A DNA stretch of 64,000 nucleotides, taken from Candidatus Zixiibacteriota bacterium. GTDB lineage: Bacteria; Zixibacteria; MSB-5A5; UBA10806; 4484-95. The position numbers and the translations under genes are program-made. Shown one piece after another: positions 51,816 through 61,606 of this stretch. The notes under the pieces are model-generated. The model had not been told where the DNA came from. It worked only from the letters and a program-made list of their open reading frames with translations, and searched no databases. Position 1 is the stretch's first letter. Each line of letters opens with the position of its first letter. The stretch covers positions 16,396 through 80,395 of the forward strand of contig JAGGSN010000134.1 in NCBI GenBank assembly GCA_021159005.1, given 5' to 3'.

Positions 51816-53489
51816 ATGCTTACCGATAAAAGAACCGCTTCAGTATTATTGGTGTTTATATGTTCTTTGTGTTTTGGCCTGTTCTTCGGCTTAAATTATG
51901 GTATAAGCAATCAAAACACATATCTTATTCATGGGCTTAACTTATTCAATCCTGACTTGTTAGCAAATGACTGGCTGACAAGCGAAACCACCGACTATAA
52001 TCCGTTTTTTTCCTATTTAGTCATGCTGCTCTATAGCCTTAATTCGGGCGGCTGGGCATTTGGCATTATCAATGTAATCTCTTTAATGCTGGGCAGTATC
52101 CTGATTTATAAGATTATGGCAGTTGTTTTGAAAGATAGATTTCTCCTTCCCGTCTATCTGCTTTTAATGGCGATTATAACAATTACCAAGACATTCAGCG
52201 TATCGGGAAGTTATATTTTCTGCGGCATATTGCAGCCATCAACAATAGGAAGCTTAGGATTTTTAGCCGCTTTTTTGTATTTTATCAGGAAACAATATGC
52301 TTTATCCGGTATTTATCTTGCGTTGGGGGGAATTTTTCATGCAAATTTTTTAGTATTGGGTTTTCCTGTTTTTTTCATAGCTCATTTATTAATAGGCAGG
52401 CATAAACTTGGGATTCGTCTTCTAAAACAGCTCGGCTTTTCAGTAATTAGCCTTATGCCTTTAATGCCATTGATAATCAGCTCGGCTGGTTCTCCCGATT
52501 CGGAAATAGCAAGGAGGATTTTGTTTGAAATAAGATCGCCACATCATTATATGCCATCACATTTTTATAAAGACTTTGTCGAATTCAGCGGCTGGCTATT
52601 AATGGGTCTGGCAATCGGCTGGAAATTATTCTTGCGCAAAAGCGAATGGCTCAACTTTAAAATTCTTTTAATCTCGATGCTGTTCCTGACAATAATCGCC
52701 ACGCTTTTAACCAGTGTTGTTTATATACCCCTGGCAGCTCAGCTGTATTTCTGGCGTTTAGCTCCTTTCGTGATTTTATTCATTCAGATTATTATCAGCG
52801 CCGGGTGCATTATGTATCTTATGGAATCGCAGTCGGCGCAGGCAATTTCAAAGACAGCGTTAGCATCAATTACGGCTGGTTTTGGTTTGGTTAATTTATT
52901 CTATGTGCATCATGGCAAATATCAGTTTTTATTAATATTGCTGCTGAGTATCATGTTTAAATTAATTCTACGATTAAAATCATACAAACAGTTTTCAGAT
53001 AAGATATTAATCAATATCGTGCTGATTTTTTCACTCGTAGTTTGGGTTATCGGCGGTCTGATGCCTTTAAAGGATGCCCCTAAATGGTCGAGTTTGATTA
53101 GCGGGTTTTCAATCAATGAGACCGAATTATATAATTGGGCTTCGCATACGAAAGTCGATGCTGTTTTTCTGGTCCCGCCCGATTTGAATAATTTCCGTCT
53201 GAATGCGCAGAGAGCCATAGTAGTCGATTGGAAATCGCATCCGATTTTATCAAGCGAGTTGATTGCCTGGTATCATAGAATCGAGACTGTTTCGGGCATT
53301 GAAAAGGTGTCCTGTTTGCCTGAGGCTGCGGCCGGCTACAATAATATCGATGATGAGCGATTGACTATGCTCAGGGCTGAATATCAGCCCAATTATATTG
53401 TTCTGCACAAGGGTTATGGATATGATTTTTCAGATGATTATGAACTGGTTTTTGAGAATGATGGGTTTGTGGTGTTGAAACTCAAATAG
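51816..53489 (+). CDS. Large multi-pass membrane protein
   Basis: 557 aa with about 11-12 membrane helices and a soluble C-terminal domain (about residues 430-557). The N-terminus (NYGISNQNTYLIHGLN, LLANDWLTSETTDYNPFF) recalls the GT-C-like DUF6798 group, in which an LANDW motif faces the periplasm; this resemblance is from memory and not certain. As it follows a lipid-linked sugar synthase it could be the GT-C enzyme that uses the sugar. Confidence 0.6.
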   Translation: MLTDKRTASVLLVFICSLCFGLFFGLNYGISNQNTYLIHGLNLFNPDLLANDWLTSETTDYNPFFSYLVMLLYSLNSGGWAFGIINVISLMLGSILIYKIMAVVLKDRFLLPVYLLLMAIITITKTFSVSGSYIFCGILQPSTIGSLGFLAAFLYFIRKQYALSGIYLALGGIFHANFLVLGFPVFFIAHLLIGRHKLGIRLLKQLGFSVISLMPLMPLIISSAGSPDSEIARRILFEIRSPHHYMPSHFYKDFVEFSGWLLMGLAIGWKLFLRKSEWLNFKILLISMLFLTIIATLLTSVVYIPLAAQLYFWRLAPFVILFIQIIISAGCIMYLMESQSAQAISKTALASITAGFGLVNLFYVHHGKYQFLLILLLSIMFKLILRLKSYKQFSDKILINIVLIFSLVVWVIGGLMPLKDAPKWSSLISGFSINETELYNWASHTKVDAVFLVPPDLNNFRLNAQRAIVVDWKSHPILSSELIAWYHRIETVSGIEKVSCLPEAAAGYNNIDDERLTMLRAEYQPNYIVLHKGYGYDFSDDYELVFENDGFVVLKLK

Positions 53490-53521
53490 GCAGGGCTTTC
53501 CGATGCGGCGGATTGCCCTGC
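53490..53521. terminator. Convergent hairpin terminator / REP copy
   Basis: GCAGGGC (53490-53496) pairs with GCCCTGC (53515-53521), with TCCG and CGGA pairing inside. It starts immediately after the membrane-protein stop and ends 6 bp before the lipoprotein gene end. It also matches the REP-like unit after rfbD (GCAGGG, TTTCCG, GCGGATTGCCCT), so one element may serve both roles. Confidence 0.55.
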
Positions 53522-53527
53522 TGCTTG

Positions 53528-54043
53528 CTATTTCAACGGCGCTTTCAACAGATGAATATCATCAATCCAAATTGTGCCTTTACCGTTTATAACGACATTA
53601 AGCTTTACATAATCGGGATTTTCGCCCTTTTTCAAGAAGAAAAATGTTTCCTCGGTCGACCAATCGTTGTTACCCGATAAAGGCGTTTGCAAATCTTTTG
53701 AGAAAAACTCGCCCTTACCGGGAAAACCGCAATACATCTCTAAATATGCCTGCCCCTCGATATTTTCGGAACGCATGCTGGCTCGATATATCAATCGTGC
53801 ATCCTCGATATCGATAGCGCTGTTTCGATAGAGTTCGATTACAGTCGAAGTGTCGCACGAAATTCGGATAGAACCATTGCCATCGCTGGAAACTTGCGCG
53901 TCAAATTCGATGCCTGTCTGGGTGATGATTCCCTCAAGGCTTGATATCGGATACTGAGCCAGTTCGATTGTTTGGGCTGGCTTTTCCGAACAACTGACAG
54001 TCAATGCCAGAATGGCAATGCCTGTGATTATCCATCTTGTCAT
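53528..54043 (-). CDS. Lipoprotein with carbohydrate-binding-like fold
   Basis: 171 aa. A lipobox (LTVSC at residues 14-18) follows a signal helix, so the mature protein is a periplasmic or outer-membrane lipoprotein of about 150 aa. The rest is beta-rich (IELYRNSAIDIEDARLIYRA; GKGTIWIDDIHLLK), like the jelly-roll domains of glycan-binding proteins. No catalytic motif seen. Confidence 0.65.
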   Translation of the reverse strand: MTRWIITGIAILALTVSCSEKPAQTIELAQYPISSLEGIITQTGIEFDAQVSSDGNGSIRISCDTSTVIELYRNSAIDIEDARLIYRASMRSENIEGQAYLEMYCGFPGKGEFFSKDLQTPLSGNNDWSTEETFFFLKKGENPDYVKLNVVINGKGTIWIDDIHLLKAPLK

Positions 54044-54159
54044 AATATCTCCCTTGTTTATTATGATAGTTATTATCCCGTATCTTATAAATTATCGGAT
54101 TATAAGAGGGATAGTTTAATTTCTATCTATGGGGAAACTATGAATAAAATACCCAACTG

Positions 54160-54376
54160 TGCCAGGATTTTGCCAGGGCGCCCCATTTCCGCCCAAAGCG
54201 GGAGCGGGCTGCCTCAGAATACAGGAAAATGCTTGCCTGGTAATTTATTCCATAATGTTTTATCAACATTCTGATATCGATTGATAGTTATGAATTTTGA
54301 AGTTTGGCAGCTTTTATAAAGGTATTCCACCCCCGCTTGAGGCGGGGGATGGGGCACCCCTCAATAGAGTTTAACG
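54160..54376. repeat. GC-rich hairpins between lipoprotein and MazG-like genes
   Basis: The 333-bp gap 54044-54376 has no gene. It contains CCGCCCAAAGCGGGAGCGG near 54190 and a clean hairpin CCCCCGC (54331-54337) with GCGGGGG (54343-54349), set in GC-rich DNA unlike its neighbours. The latter lies just after the MazG-like gene end, so it may terminate the hemL-mazG transcript. Confidence 0.45.
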
Positions 54377-54733
54377 CTACTCCAACCCCGCCTTGCCCTT
54401 AATCTTATCAACCGGATATTTTTTATCATTGATGACAATCTTTTCATCAATAGCCTTGAGCAGATCGAAATCCAGCATCTGCGATAAACGTATGGCATAT
54501 ATCATCACATCGGCAATCTCTTCCTGCGCCGCTTGCCTTTGAGCAGGTGAGAGGCTCTCAAGTTTCGATTGCCATAGCGTCAGCCATTGGAATATCTCCA
54601 TCAACTCAGCCGCCTCGATAGATAATGCCATACTCAGGTTTTTCGGATTATGAAACTGTTCCCAATCCCTTTCATTGCTGAAATCGGCAATACGTTTGGA
54701 TAGGCTCTCAAAATAGCTGTCATTTTTGCTCAT
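54377..54733 (-). CDS. MazG-like nucleotide pyrophosphohydrolase
   Basis: 118-aa all-alpha NTP pyrophosphatase of the RS21-C6/DCTPP1 kind: MALSIEAAELMEIFQWL (EExxE) and EEIADVMIYAIRLSQ (ExxD) provide the magnesium ligands. It removes modified or excess (d)NTPs. It overlaps hemL by 14 nt, so it is co-translated with it. Confidence 0.88.
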   Translation of the reverse strand: MSKNDSYFESLSKRIADFSNERDWEQFHNPKNLSMALSIEAAELMEIFQWLTLWQSKLESLSPAQRQAAQEEIADVMIYAIRLSQMLDFDLLKAIDEKIVINDKKYPVDKIKGKAGLE

Positions 54734-56018
54734 TTAAAAATCCTTCAATAGCCTTAATCGTTAAATCCAAATGCTCTTTTCGATGAGCATAACTTACGAA
54801 CCATGCCTCATATCCGGAGGGCGGAATATATACGCCCTGTTTCAACAGCGAATGGAAAAACTTGGCGTATTTATTCATGTCGCACTTATTGATAGTATCA
54901 AAATCGATAACATCATTATCGGTAAAAAACAAAGTGAACAGGCTTTCCGCCTGATTGATTTTGGCTGGCATATCATATTGTTCACAAAGCTTTGATATTT
55001 TGCCGGTGAGGTCATCGGCATACTGTTTTATCTGCCTATAAATATTGATATTGCTCAGTTCTTTTAGGACGGCAATTCCGGCGACAGTCGAAAGCGGATT
55101 GCCCGAAAGAGTACCTGCCTGATAGACAGCGCCCAATGGCGCCAGGTTATCCATGATTTCCTGCTTGCCGCCGACTGCGCCAATCGGCATGCCGCCGCCC
55201 AGAATTTTCCCAAGGCAAACAAGATCGGGTTTGATGTCATAATACTCAGCCGCGCCGCCCGGCGCTATACGGAAACCAGTGATTACCTCATCAAAGATTA
55301 ATACACTGCCATGTCGCTTGGTTAACTCGCGCAGTTTCTCAAGGAAACCGGGCACAGGCGGTATGACGCCCATATTAGCGGCTATCGGTTCGACTATGAC
55401 TCCCGCTATCTGTGTGTTGAACTCCTTGAAACAACTCTCTACTGCATCAATATTATTATAGGGAATGGATAGAGTGGCTTTGGTTATTCTATCCGGGATG
55501 CCATTGCTTGCCGGTATGCCGCCGGCTGCCAGCCCTGAACCTGCCTTAATCAGAAACGAATCAGAATGGCCATGATAGCCGCCATCGAACTTGATTATAA
55601 TATCTCTGCCGGCTGCGCCTCTGGCTAATCGGGCTGCGGTCATACATGCCTCGGTGCCGGAACTTACCAAGCGGATTTTCTCTGCCCAGGGCATCCGTTC
55701 ATTTACAATCAGGGCTAATGTTAGTTCGTCTTCAGTCGGCGCGCCGAATGATGTTCCCGAATCGGCTTTGCTCTTAACCGCCTTAACAACCTGCTTATGG
55801 GCATGCCCCAATATCAACGGACCCCACGACATGACATAATCGACATAGCGATTGCCATCGACATCATACAGCCATGCCCCTTCGCCTTTATCAACGATAA
55901 ACGGGCTGCCGCCAACCGATTTGAATGCCCTTACCGGACTGTTTACACCGCCGGGTATGAGCTTGGATGATTGCGTGAATATCTCAGATGACTTGCTGTT
56001 TGGCTTTTTATTACTCAT
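54720..56018 (-). CDS. hemL: HemL, glutamate-1-semialdehyde aminotransferase
   Basis: Second step of C5-type tetrapyrrole synthesis. 432 aa with LIPGGVNSPVRAF at the start, SSGTEACMTAARLARG, FDEVITGFR and the PLP-lysine segment LGKILGGGMPIGAVGG. Canonical length. It sits about 200 bp after hemB with repeats between, so it may have its own promoter. Confidence 0.96.
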   Translation of the reverse strand: MSNKKPNSKSSEIFTQSSKLIPGGVNSPVRAFKSVGGSPFIVDKGEGAWLYDVDGNRYVDYVMSWGPLILGHAHKQVVKAVKSKADSGTSFGAPTEDELTLALIVNERMPWAEKIRLVSSGTEACMTAARLARGAAGRDIIIKFDGGYHGHSDSFLIKAGSGLAAGGIPASNGIPDRITKATLSIPYNNIDAVESCFKEFNTQIAGVIVEPIAANMGVIPPVPGFLEKLRELTKRHGSVLIFDEVITGFRIAPGGAAEYYDIKPDLVCLGKILGGGMPIGAVGGKQEIMDNLAPLGAVYQAGTLSGNPLSTVAGIAVLKELSNINIYRQIKQYADDLTGKISKLCEQYDMPAKINQAESLFTLFFTDNDVIDFDTINKCDMNKYAKFFHSLLKQGVYIPPSGYEAWFVSYAHRKEHLDLTIKAIEGFLNEQK

Positions 56019-56077
56019 TATTAAATACCCTTATCTGTTTACTAAACGCAATTACATTCCTGCAGAGCAACAAAAAT

Positions 56078-56165
56078 GGCTTATGCAATAAGCCCCTACA
56101 ATGTTGACAGAGTTAATTTGTTGTTTGCTCCTGCGAGTAGGGTCGTATTGCAATATGCCCCTACG
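56078..56165. repeat. Two GTAGGGGC-type palindromic repeats
   Basis: GGCTTAT and ATAAGCC pair around GCA at 56078-56094, followed by CCTACA. At 56137-56165 GTAGGGTCGTATT is opposed to AATATGCCCCTACGC. Similar copies occur at 45489 and 63432. They occupy the hemB-hemL gap. Confidence 0.6.
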
Positions 56166-56221
56166 CGACATACTTGCAGCATAATGCGTATTCATCAAAT
56201 AATTTCTCATCATCGCATATC

Positions 56222-57193
56222 TTAGCTAAGCCAGCCAACTGCCTCGACTGCATGATATGATATTATAATATCCGTACCCGCGCGTTTGATAGATGTTAAT
56301 ATCTCAAGCGTGAGAAGTTTTTCATCGACAGCGCCAGCTTGGGCAGCAAACTTCACCATAGAATATTCGCCGCTGACATTATAGGCAGCAATAGGAACAT
56401 CGAATCTGTTTTTAGCTTTAGCGATTATATCAAGATACGAAAGCGCCGGTTTAACCATGACAATATCGGCGCCCTCGTCGATATCGAGGCTTATCTCTTT
56501 AAGCGCTTCGGTTGTGTTCGATGGGTCCATCTGGTAGCTTTTTCTATCGCCAAACTGCGGAGCCGAACCTGCCGCTTCTCTAAACGGTCCATAAAAAGCC
56601 GAGCAATACTTTGCCGAGTATGACATGATAGCGATATCCTTATAACCGCCATCATCTAAGCCATGACGGATTGCCTGCACTCTGCCATCCATCATATCCG
56701 AGGGGGCGACTATATCAGCGCCGGCTTTGGCAAAACTTACCGACTGCTTAGCCAGATTTTTAATCGTAGCGTCATTATCGACAACGCCATTCTTTATGAT
56801 GCCGCAATGGCCATGGTCGGTATATTCGCAAAAGCAAACATCGGCGATTATTAATATTTCCGGATTTTTATCTTTAATCTCTCTGATTGCCTGTTGTACT
56901 ATGCTATCATCTTTTAATGATGCCGAACCTGCGGCATCTTTTTCCGCCGGTATGCCGAAAAGCAGAACACCCGGAATGCCAAGCTCGAACGCCCGTTTCG
57001 CCTCGACTCCTGCCTCTTTAACCGGATACCGGAATATCCCCGGCATAGACTCAATCGGTTCGGGTTTGCTTATCGTTTCGCTTATAAAAATCGGATATAT
57101 AAAATCCGAGGGAGAAATTGCGGTCTCGCGCACTAATCGGCGTATAGCCTCGCTTTTTCTAAGCCTTCTGGGTCGGTTTGATGGAAAGCTCAT
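56222..57193 (-). CDS. hemB: HemB, porphobilinogen synthase
   Basis: Condenses two 5-aminolevulinates. 323 aa with the zinc-type cysteine cluster ([14 protein letters not shown]), the Schiff-base Lys in [18 protein letters not shown], and [12 protein letters not shown]. Zinc-dependent by motif. It overlaps the cobA-hemD stop (ATGA). Confidence 0.96.
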   Translation of the reverse strand: MSFPSNRPRRLRKSEAIRRLVRETAISPSDFIYPIFISETISKPEPIESMPGIFRYPVKEAGVEAKRAFELGIPGVLLFGIPAEKDAAGSASLKDDSIVQQAIREIKDKNPEILIIADVCFCEYTDHGHCGIIKNGVVDNDATIKNLAKQSVSFAKAGADIVAPSDMMDGRVQAIRHGLDDGGYKDIAIMSYSAKYCSAFYGPFREAAGSAPQFGDRKSYQMDPSNTTEALKEISLDIDEGADIVMVKPALSYLDIIAKAKNRFDVPIAAYNVSGEYSMVKFAAQAGAVDEKLLTLEILTSIKRAGTDIIISYHAVEAVGWLS

Positions 57194-58752
57194 TTCACGC
57201 CCTCCTTTGCTTTGTAATATGCTAAAAGTTCGTTTATAATTCCCGGTATATTATGCTCTTTCGCCTCGGCTGCAACATGAATATCATGCGACTTGATAAT
57301 TTTCGATGTTGATGGACCAATGGAAACTGTAACGGCATCCGTTATCAGCTTATCTATTTCATCTTTATTCAAAATATTGCAGAATCCCTTAACAGTAGAA
57401 CCACTGGTGAATATTATAACATCAGGCGGATAATTAAAAAGCTTCTCCTTGAATCCCTCCAACCATTCGGGATAATATGTGTTATAAGTCTGTATCGGGA
57501 TAACATTCGCGTCGGTATCGATTAGTGTCTTTTCGACAGTGTCATCAGCAAGGTTTCCCCTGATGCGTACGATTGTCGAGCCTTTGAGATTGAAGCTGTC
57601 AGCCATCTGCTTGGCTAAGGATTCGACAGTGGCTTTCGAGGGGATAAAATCAGCTTTAATATTAAACGTTTTCAATGCCCGCGCAGTGCCATAACCAACT
57701 GCAGCAATTTTGAAACCGGCCAGACAGCGGATGTCGGCATCGCGGGATACAAGCTGATTAATAAAATACCGCACACCATTTTCGCTTGTAAATATCAGCC
57801 AATTATCGATAGAACCGGAGCTATGCTTAATATCATCAAACGCCGTCCAGCCCTTCAGGTCGACATGCTCCGAGGTGGCAATTGTCGGATAGGGCATAAC
57901 CTCCGCGCCGATTTCCCTCAGCGATACATACATAGCCTGCGCCTGGTCTGCGGGACGGGTTACCATAATCCGGATACCGGATAGCGGCTTATGACTGAAC
58001 CAGTCAAGCTCATTCTGAAATCCGACAACATCTCCAATAACGAATATGGCGGGCGGGTTGATATTCATCCGTTTTGCCTTAGCCGGCAATTCATGCAATG
58101 ATGAAACAACTATTTTTTGCGATGGCAGAGTTCCCCGCTCAATCACTGCGGCGGGTGTTTCGGGAGACAAGCCGTTTTCTATCAGCGCTGCGGCAATGTT
58201 TTCAAATTCTCGAACACCCATGTATATTACTAATGTGCCGTTCTTAGCTTTGGCAAGATGTTCCCAAGGTACTGATGTAGTTTCTTTTTCTTTAGCTTTA
58301 TGACCTGTGGCAAATACAACATATGATGCCTTACTCCGTTCAGTGCAGGGTATCCCGCTATAGGCGGGCACGGCAACACCGGCGGTTACGCCGGGGACTA
58401 TCTCATACTTGATGCCGTTATCATGCAGATACTTTGCTTCCTCGCCGCCGCGGCCGAAGGTAAACGGGTCGCCGCCTTTGAGACGAGCTACAGTTTTTCC
58501 ATCACGGGCAAAATCAGTTAGAAGTCGGTTTATATCCTTTTGAGGAAGCGAATGTTTGCCCTCTATTTTGCCGACATACTTCTTCTCGATATGTTCTGGC
58601 AATGAAACAACAATTTCGGAGGGCACAAGATTATCATATACGACTATATTACAGCTATTTAACAGCTCTTTGCCGCGAACCGTGATAAGCCCCGGATCAC
58701 CAGGTCCGGCACCTATAAGATATACCGTTCCTGTTTTAATCGCATCAGCCAT
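57190..58752 (-). CDS. CobA-HemD fusion: SUMT and uroporphyrinogen-III synthase
   Basis: 520 aa. Residues about 8-250 are the uroporphyrinogen-III C-methyltransferase: [50 protein letters not shown]. Residues about 265-515 are HemD ([30 protein letters not shown]). One protein thus makes uroporphyrinogen III and starts its conversion to precorrin-2. The fusion is common in Clostridia and several uncultured phyla. Confidence 0.94.
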   Translation of the reverse strand: MADAIKTGTVYLIGAGPGDPGLITVRGKELLNSCNIVVYDNLVPSEIVVSLPEHIEKKYVGKIEGKHSLPQKDINRLLTDFARDGKTVARLKGGDPFTFGRGGEEAKYLHDNGIKYEIVPGVTAGVAVPAYSGIPCTERSKASYVVFATGHKAKEKETTSVPWEHLAKAKNGTLVIYMGVREFENIAAALIENGLSPETPAAVIERGTLPSQKIVVSSLHELPAKAKRMNINPPAIFVIGDVVGFQNELDWFSHKPLSGIRIMVTRPADQAQAMYVSLREIGAEVMPYPTIATSEHVDLKGWTAFDDIKHSSGSIDNWLIFTSENGVRYFINQLVSRDADIRCLAGFKIAAVGYGTARALKTFNIKADFIPSKATVESLAKQMADSFNLKGSTIVRIRGNLADDTVEKTLIDTDANVIPIQTYNTYYPEWLEGFKEKLFNYPPDVIIFTSGSTVKGFCNILNKDEIDKLITDAVTVSIGPSTSKIIKSHDIHVAAEAKEHNIPGIINELLAYYKAKEGVK

Positions 58753-59659
58753 CGATTAAAGCTATCGCTCCCTGCTTAATTAAACTGTTCATTACTTTAT
58801 CTACAAGCAATTCATTTGAGAGTTCGGCGGTGATTTTATCAGAAGCATCAAGCCGCTTACTGCCGTTTTTGTTAAAAATAACCGCTTTCAGCCAAACTTC
58901 ATTTATATCGCAATAGGCAATTCCCCCGATAGCGGTAGAACAACCGGCGTTTAATTTTTTCAGGAGCAGTCTTTCAATGTTTAGACAGCGATGTGCCTGT
59001 TCATCGTTTAAAAGGCTGACTATTTCTTTAATATTTTTATCATCGCATCTTATCTGCACCGCTAATGCTCCCTGTCCGGGCGCTGGTATGAATATATCCG
59101 GCGATAGTATCTCAGTTGTTTCATCATCAAAACCAAGCCGATACAGTCCGGCGCGCGCCGCTATTAAAGCATCATAACCGCTAAGTGAAAGCTTGCTAAG
59201 ACGAGTTTCGATATTGCCTCTTATATCGCGCACTATAAGGTCGGAACGCATGTGTAAAAGCATTGCCTTGCGTCGAGGCGAACTTGTGCCGACAACGCTT
59301 CCGGGTTTAGTATCAGCAAGACTTGAATTATCCTTTGCAATCCAGACATCCTCAATCGGTCCTCGCTCAGGAACCGCGCCTATCATGAGGCCATTAGCAT
59401 CAACTGATGGCAGGTCTTTTGCGCTGTGTACAGCAATGTCTATGGTTTTATTAATGAGAGCTTGTTCGATTTTTTTGGTAAATACTCCAGTGCCGCCGAT
59501 TTTCTCAAGTGAGGATATCCTATCGGTATCACCAGTGGTTTTTATAATTATCAGCTTTACATTGATATCCAGGTGTTTTTTTCTGAACAGGTTGATTATA
59601 TAATTGGTTTGGGCAAGGGCAAGCTTGCTTCCTCTTGAGCCGATTTTAATAGTATTCAT
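58745..59659 (-). CDS. hemC: HemC, hydroxymethylbilane synthase
   Basis: Builds the linear tetrapyrrole. 304 aa; KIGSRGSKLALAQTNYI at the start, HSAKDLPS, GTSSPRRKAMLL, and the cofactor-carrying Cys in LNAGCSTAIGG. Overlaps the cobA-hemD start by 8 nt. Confidence 0.96.
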   Translation of the reverse strand: MNTIKIGSRGSKLALAQTNYIINLFRKKHLDINVKLIIIKTTGDTDRISSLEKIGGTGVFTKKIEQALINKTIDIAVHSAKDLPSVDANGLMIGAVPERGPIEDVWIAKDNSSLADTKPGSVVGTSSPRRKAMLLHMRSDLIVRDIRGNIETRLSKLSLSGYDALIAARAGLYRLGFDDETTEILSPDIFIPAPGQGALAVQIRCDDKNIKEIVSLLNDEQAHRCLNIERLLLKKLNAGCSTAIGGIAYCDINEVWLKAVIFNKNGSKRLDASDKITAELSNELLVDKVMNSLIKQGAIALIDG

Positions 59660-59689
59660 AAAGCAGATTGCCGCCGCTTGAAATCGGCG

Positions 59690-60328
59690 CTAACCTTCCA
59701 GCAAACGGTTTAGCTCTTCCTCAATTTGCTGGTCATCCTTATTTTTCAGAATAGATTTCCAGTCGGCATTGAGAAACCTGTTAAGACTTTCGACTTTTTT
59801 ACCCGGTTGCCCCTTCCATTGTCTATGTACTTTTTTTCTGAATAAAGCCGCAAGCTTGGCGATTTTATTCCACCGCTGAGTGAATATATCATCAAGAATT
59901 AAACGCAGATGACCGGCTAAAAAGGGAGCCTTGCCATCGGTAGCAACCGCTACAGTTATACAATCCCTTCTGACCACAGCCGGAAAAATAAAATCGCACA
60001 GCTTAGGCGAATCTACTACATTTACCGGCACACCCGCATTTTTACAATCCTCCGATACCTGCTTGTTTAACTCTTTATCATCGCTGGCAGATATAACAAG
60101 CCCGTAAGCTGATGCCTCCGGTGAATCGTATTTGCGCTTCTCAAGTTTCAGGGATTTCTTGCTGGCGTAATACCCTATCTTTTCAACCGGCTCCGGCGCA
60201 ATAACCGTAATATCACATTCATAATCAAGAAGCGTATTTATTTTACGTAATGCCACAGCTCCGCCGCCAACTACCAAGCAGGGACGGTTTTTAAGTGAAA
60301 TAGTTATAGGTAAGAATTCATTTGCCAT
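59690..60328 (-). CDS. Met8/CysG-N type precorrin-2 dehydrogenase/ferrochelatase
   Basis: 212 aa. NAD-binding CLVVGGGAVALRKINTLL, then VNVVDSPKLCDFIFPAVVRR with the conserved Asp, and a C-terminal helical dimer domain. It turns precorrin-2 to sirohydrochlorin and may insert iron, so with CobA the cluster makes sirohaem (or feeds alternative haem synthesis). It lies between hemA and hemC, 30 bp from each. Confidence 0.9.
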   Translation of the reverse strand: MANEFLPITISLKNRPCLVVGGGAVALRKINTLLDYECDITVIAPEPVEKIGYYASKKSLKLEKRKYDSPEASAYGLVISASDDKELNKQVSEDCKNAGVPVNVVDSPKLCDFIFPAVVRRDCITVAVATDGKAPFLAGHLRLILDDIFTQRWNKIAKLAALFRKKVHRQWKGQPGKKVESLNRFLNADWKSILKNKDDQQIEEELNRLLEG

Positions 60329-60358
60329 AATAACTCCATTTTAGCGGATTGAAAGACA

Positions 60359-61567
60359 TCAAACAAGCTCCCGATTATGAAACTTCACCTGCAGTATTTT
60401 TTTAACCAGAACTTTTGTCGTCCTGTTTACCTCATCTTTAAGTTCCGGAGAAAGTTTTCCCAGCACTTTCGAGATTTCCTTCAAGCGTATTTCCTCGCAG
60501 GCTTCGCCAAGCCCATTATAGGATGGCTCATGCCGCACTTGATCGAACCAATAGGCAAATTCGCTGAGCTTGCGCTCTATTATCTCCTGAGCCTGCGGGA
60601 TAGCCAGCTCCCTTTTTTGCTGATGTTCTTTTACATGCTGTTTGATGTCTTCTAAATCGAACACTTCAATATTGGCGTGATAGTTCTTACCGATTTCAAC
60701 ATCACGCGGCGCCGCTATATCCATAATTATCAGCCCGTTGCTTTTCCCTGATGATATATAAGTATCTATCATCTGTCGAGTAATAACAGGTTCCTTTGAA
60801 CCCGTACAGGTAATAACCAAGTCTGCCGATTCGATAAGGCTCGAAAGCCGGTCGAGCGAATAACCCGAACCATTAAATTTAGCAGCAAATTTAACCGCTT
60901 TCTCAGGCGTGCGGTTGGCAAACATAAGTTTACCGTGAGGGAATTTTATGATTTTAGAGGCGGCTAAATTAATTATCTGATTAACGCCGACAAACAATAT
61001 GGCTGGCTTGCCCAGCCTGCTGATTCTATCTTTCAAAAACTCAACCGTTGTGCTTGAAACCGAACATGCCCCTTTGCCCATCTCGGTTTCGGAACGAACC
61101 AGCTTGCCGACACGAAAAGCCTGGTGGAATAGTTTATGTATAATTTTGCCGGTCGTCTTGGCAGTGCAGGCAGAACTGTAAGCATCCTTAAGTTGTCCTA
61201 ATATCTGGTTCTCGCCGAGCACCATCGAATCGATGCCGGCTGCAACATTAAACAGATGCGATACCGTATGCTTGTTATTTTTAGAATAGAAGCAATGTTC
61301 AATATCGGCTATATCCAGGTTTTTATAATTTTGATAAAATGACTTCACCAGTTCAAAAGGTTCTGCAATTTTCTTTGCTATTGCATAAAATTCAACCCGG
61401 TTGCAGGTGGAAACGATTATCACTTCCATAACCCCTTTAAGCTCGCCAAAACTGATAGCAGCCTTGACTATCTCATCGCGTCCAATCTGAAGAGGTTCAC
61501 GCTGTTTTAACGTTGATGTTTTATGACTTATTCCGCAAACAATAAGATGCCAGCTACTGGATGTCAT
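60359..61567 (-). CDS. hemA: HemA, glutamyl-tRNA reductase
   Basis: First committed enzyme of the C5 pathway. 402 aa: CGISHKTSTLKQREPL, catalytic Cys in IVSTCNRVEFYA, AAGIDSMVLGENQILGQLK, and NADPH domain with FANRTPEKAVKF. The ATG is preceded by GGGAG. It leads hemA-met8-hemC-cobA/hemD-hemB. Confidence 0.96.
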   Translation of the reverse strand: MTSSSWHLIVCGISHKTSTLKQREPLQIGRDEIVKAAISFGELKGVMEVIIVSTCNRVEFYAIAKKIAEPFELVKSFYQNYKNLDIADIEHCFYSKNNKHTVSHLFNVAAGIDSMVLGENQILGQLKDAYSSACTAKTTGKIIHKLFHQAFRVGKLVRSETEMGKGACSVSSTTVEFLKDRISRLGKPAILFVGVNQIINLAASKIIKFPHGKLMFANRTPEKAVKFAAKFNGSGYSLDRLSSLIESADLVITCTGSKEPVITRQMIDTYISSGKSNGLIIMDIAAPRDVEIGKNYHANIEVFDLEDIKQHVKEHQQKRELAIPQAQEIIERKLSEFAYWFDQVRHEPSYNGLGEACEEIRLKEISKVLGKLSPELKDEVNRTTKVLVKKILQVKFHNRELV

Positions 61568-61606
61568 TTAATTTGTTCTCCCGAATCTTCGCCTGCAATA
61601 TCGTAA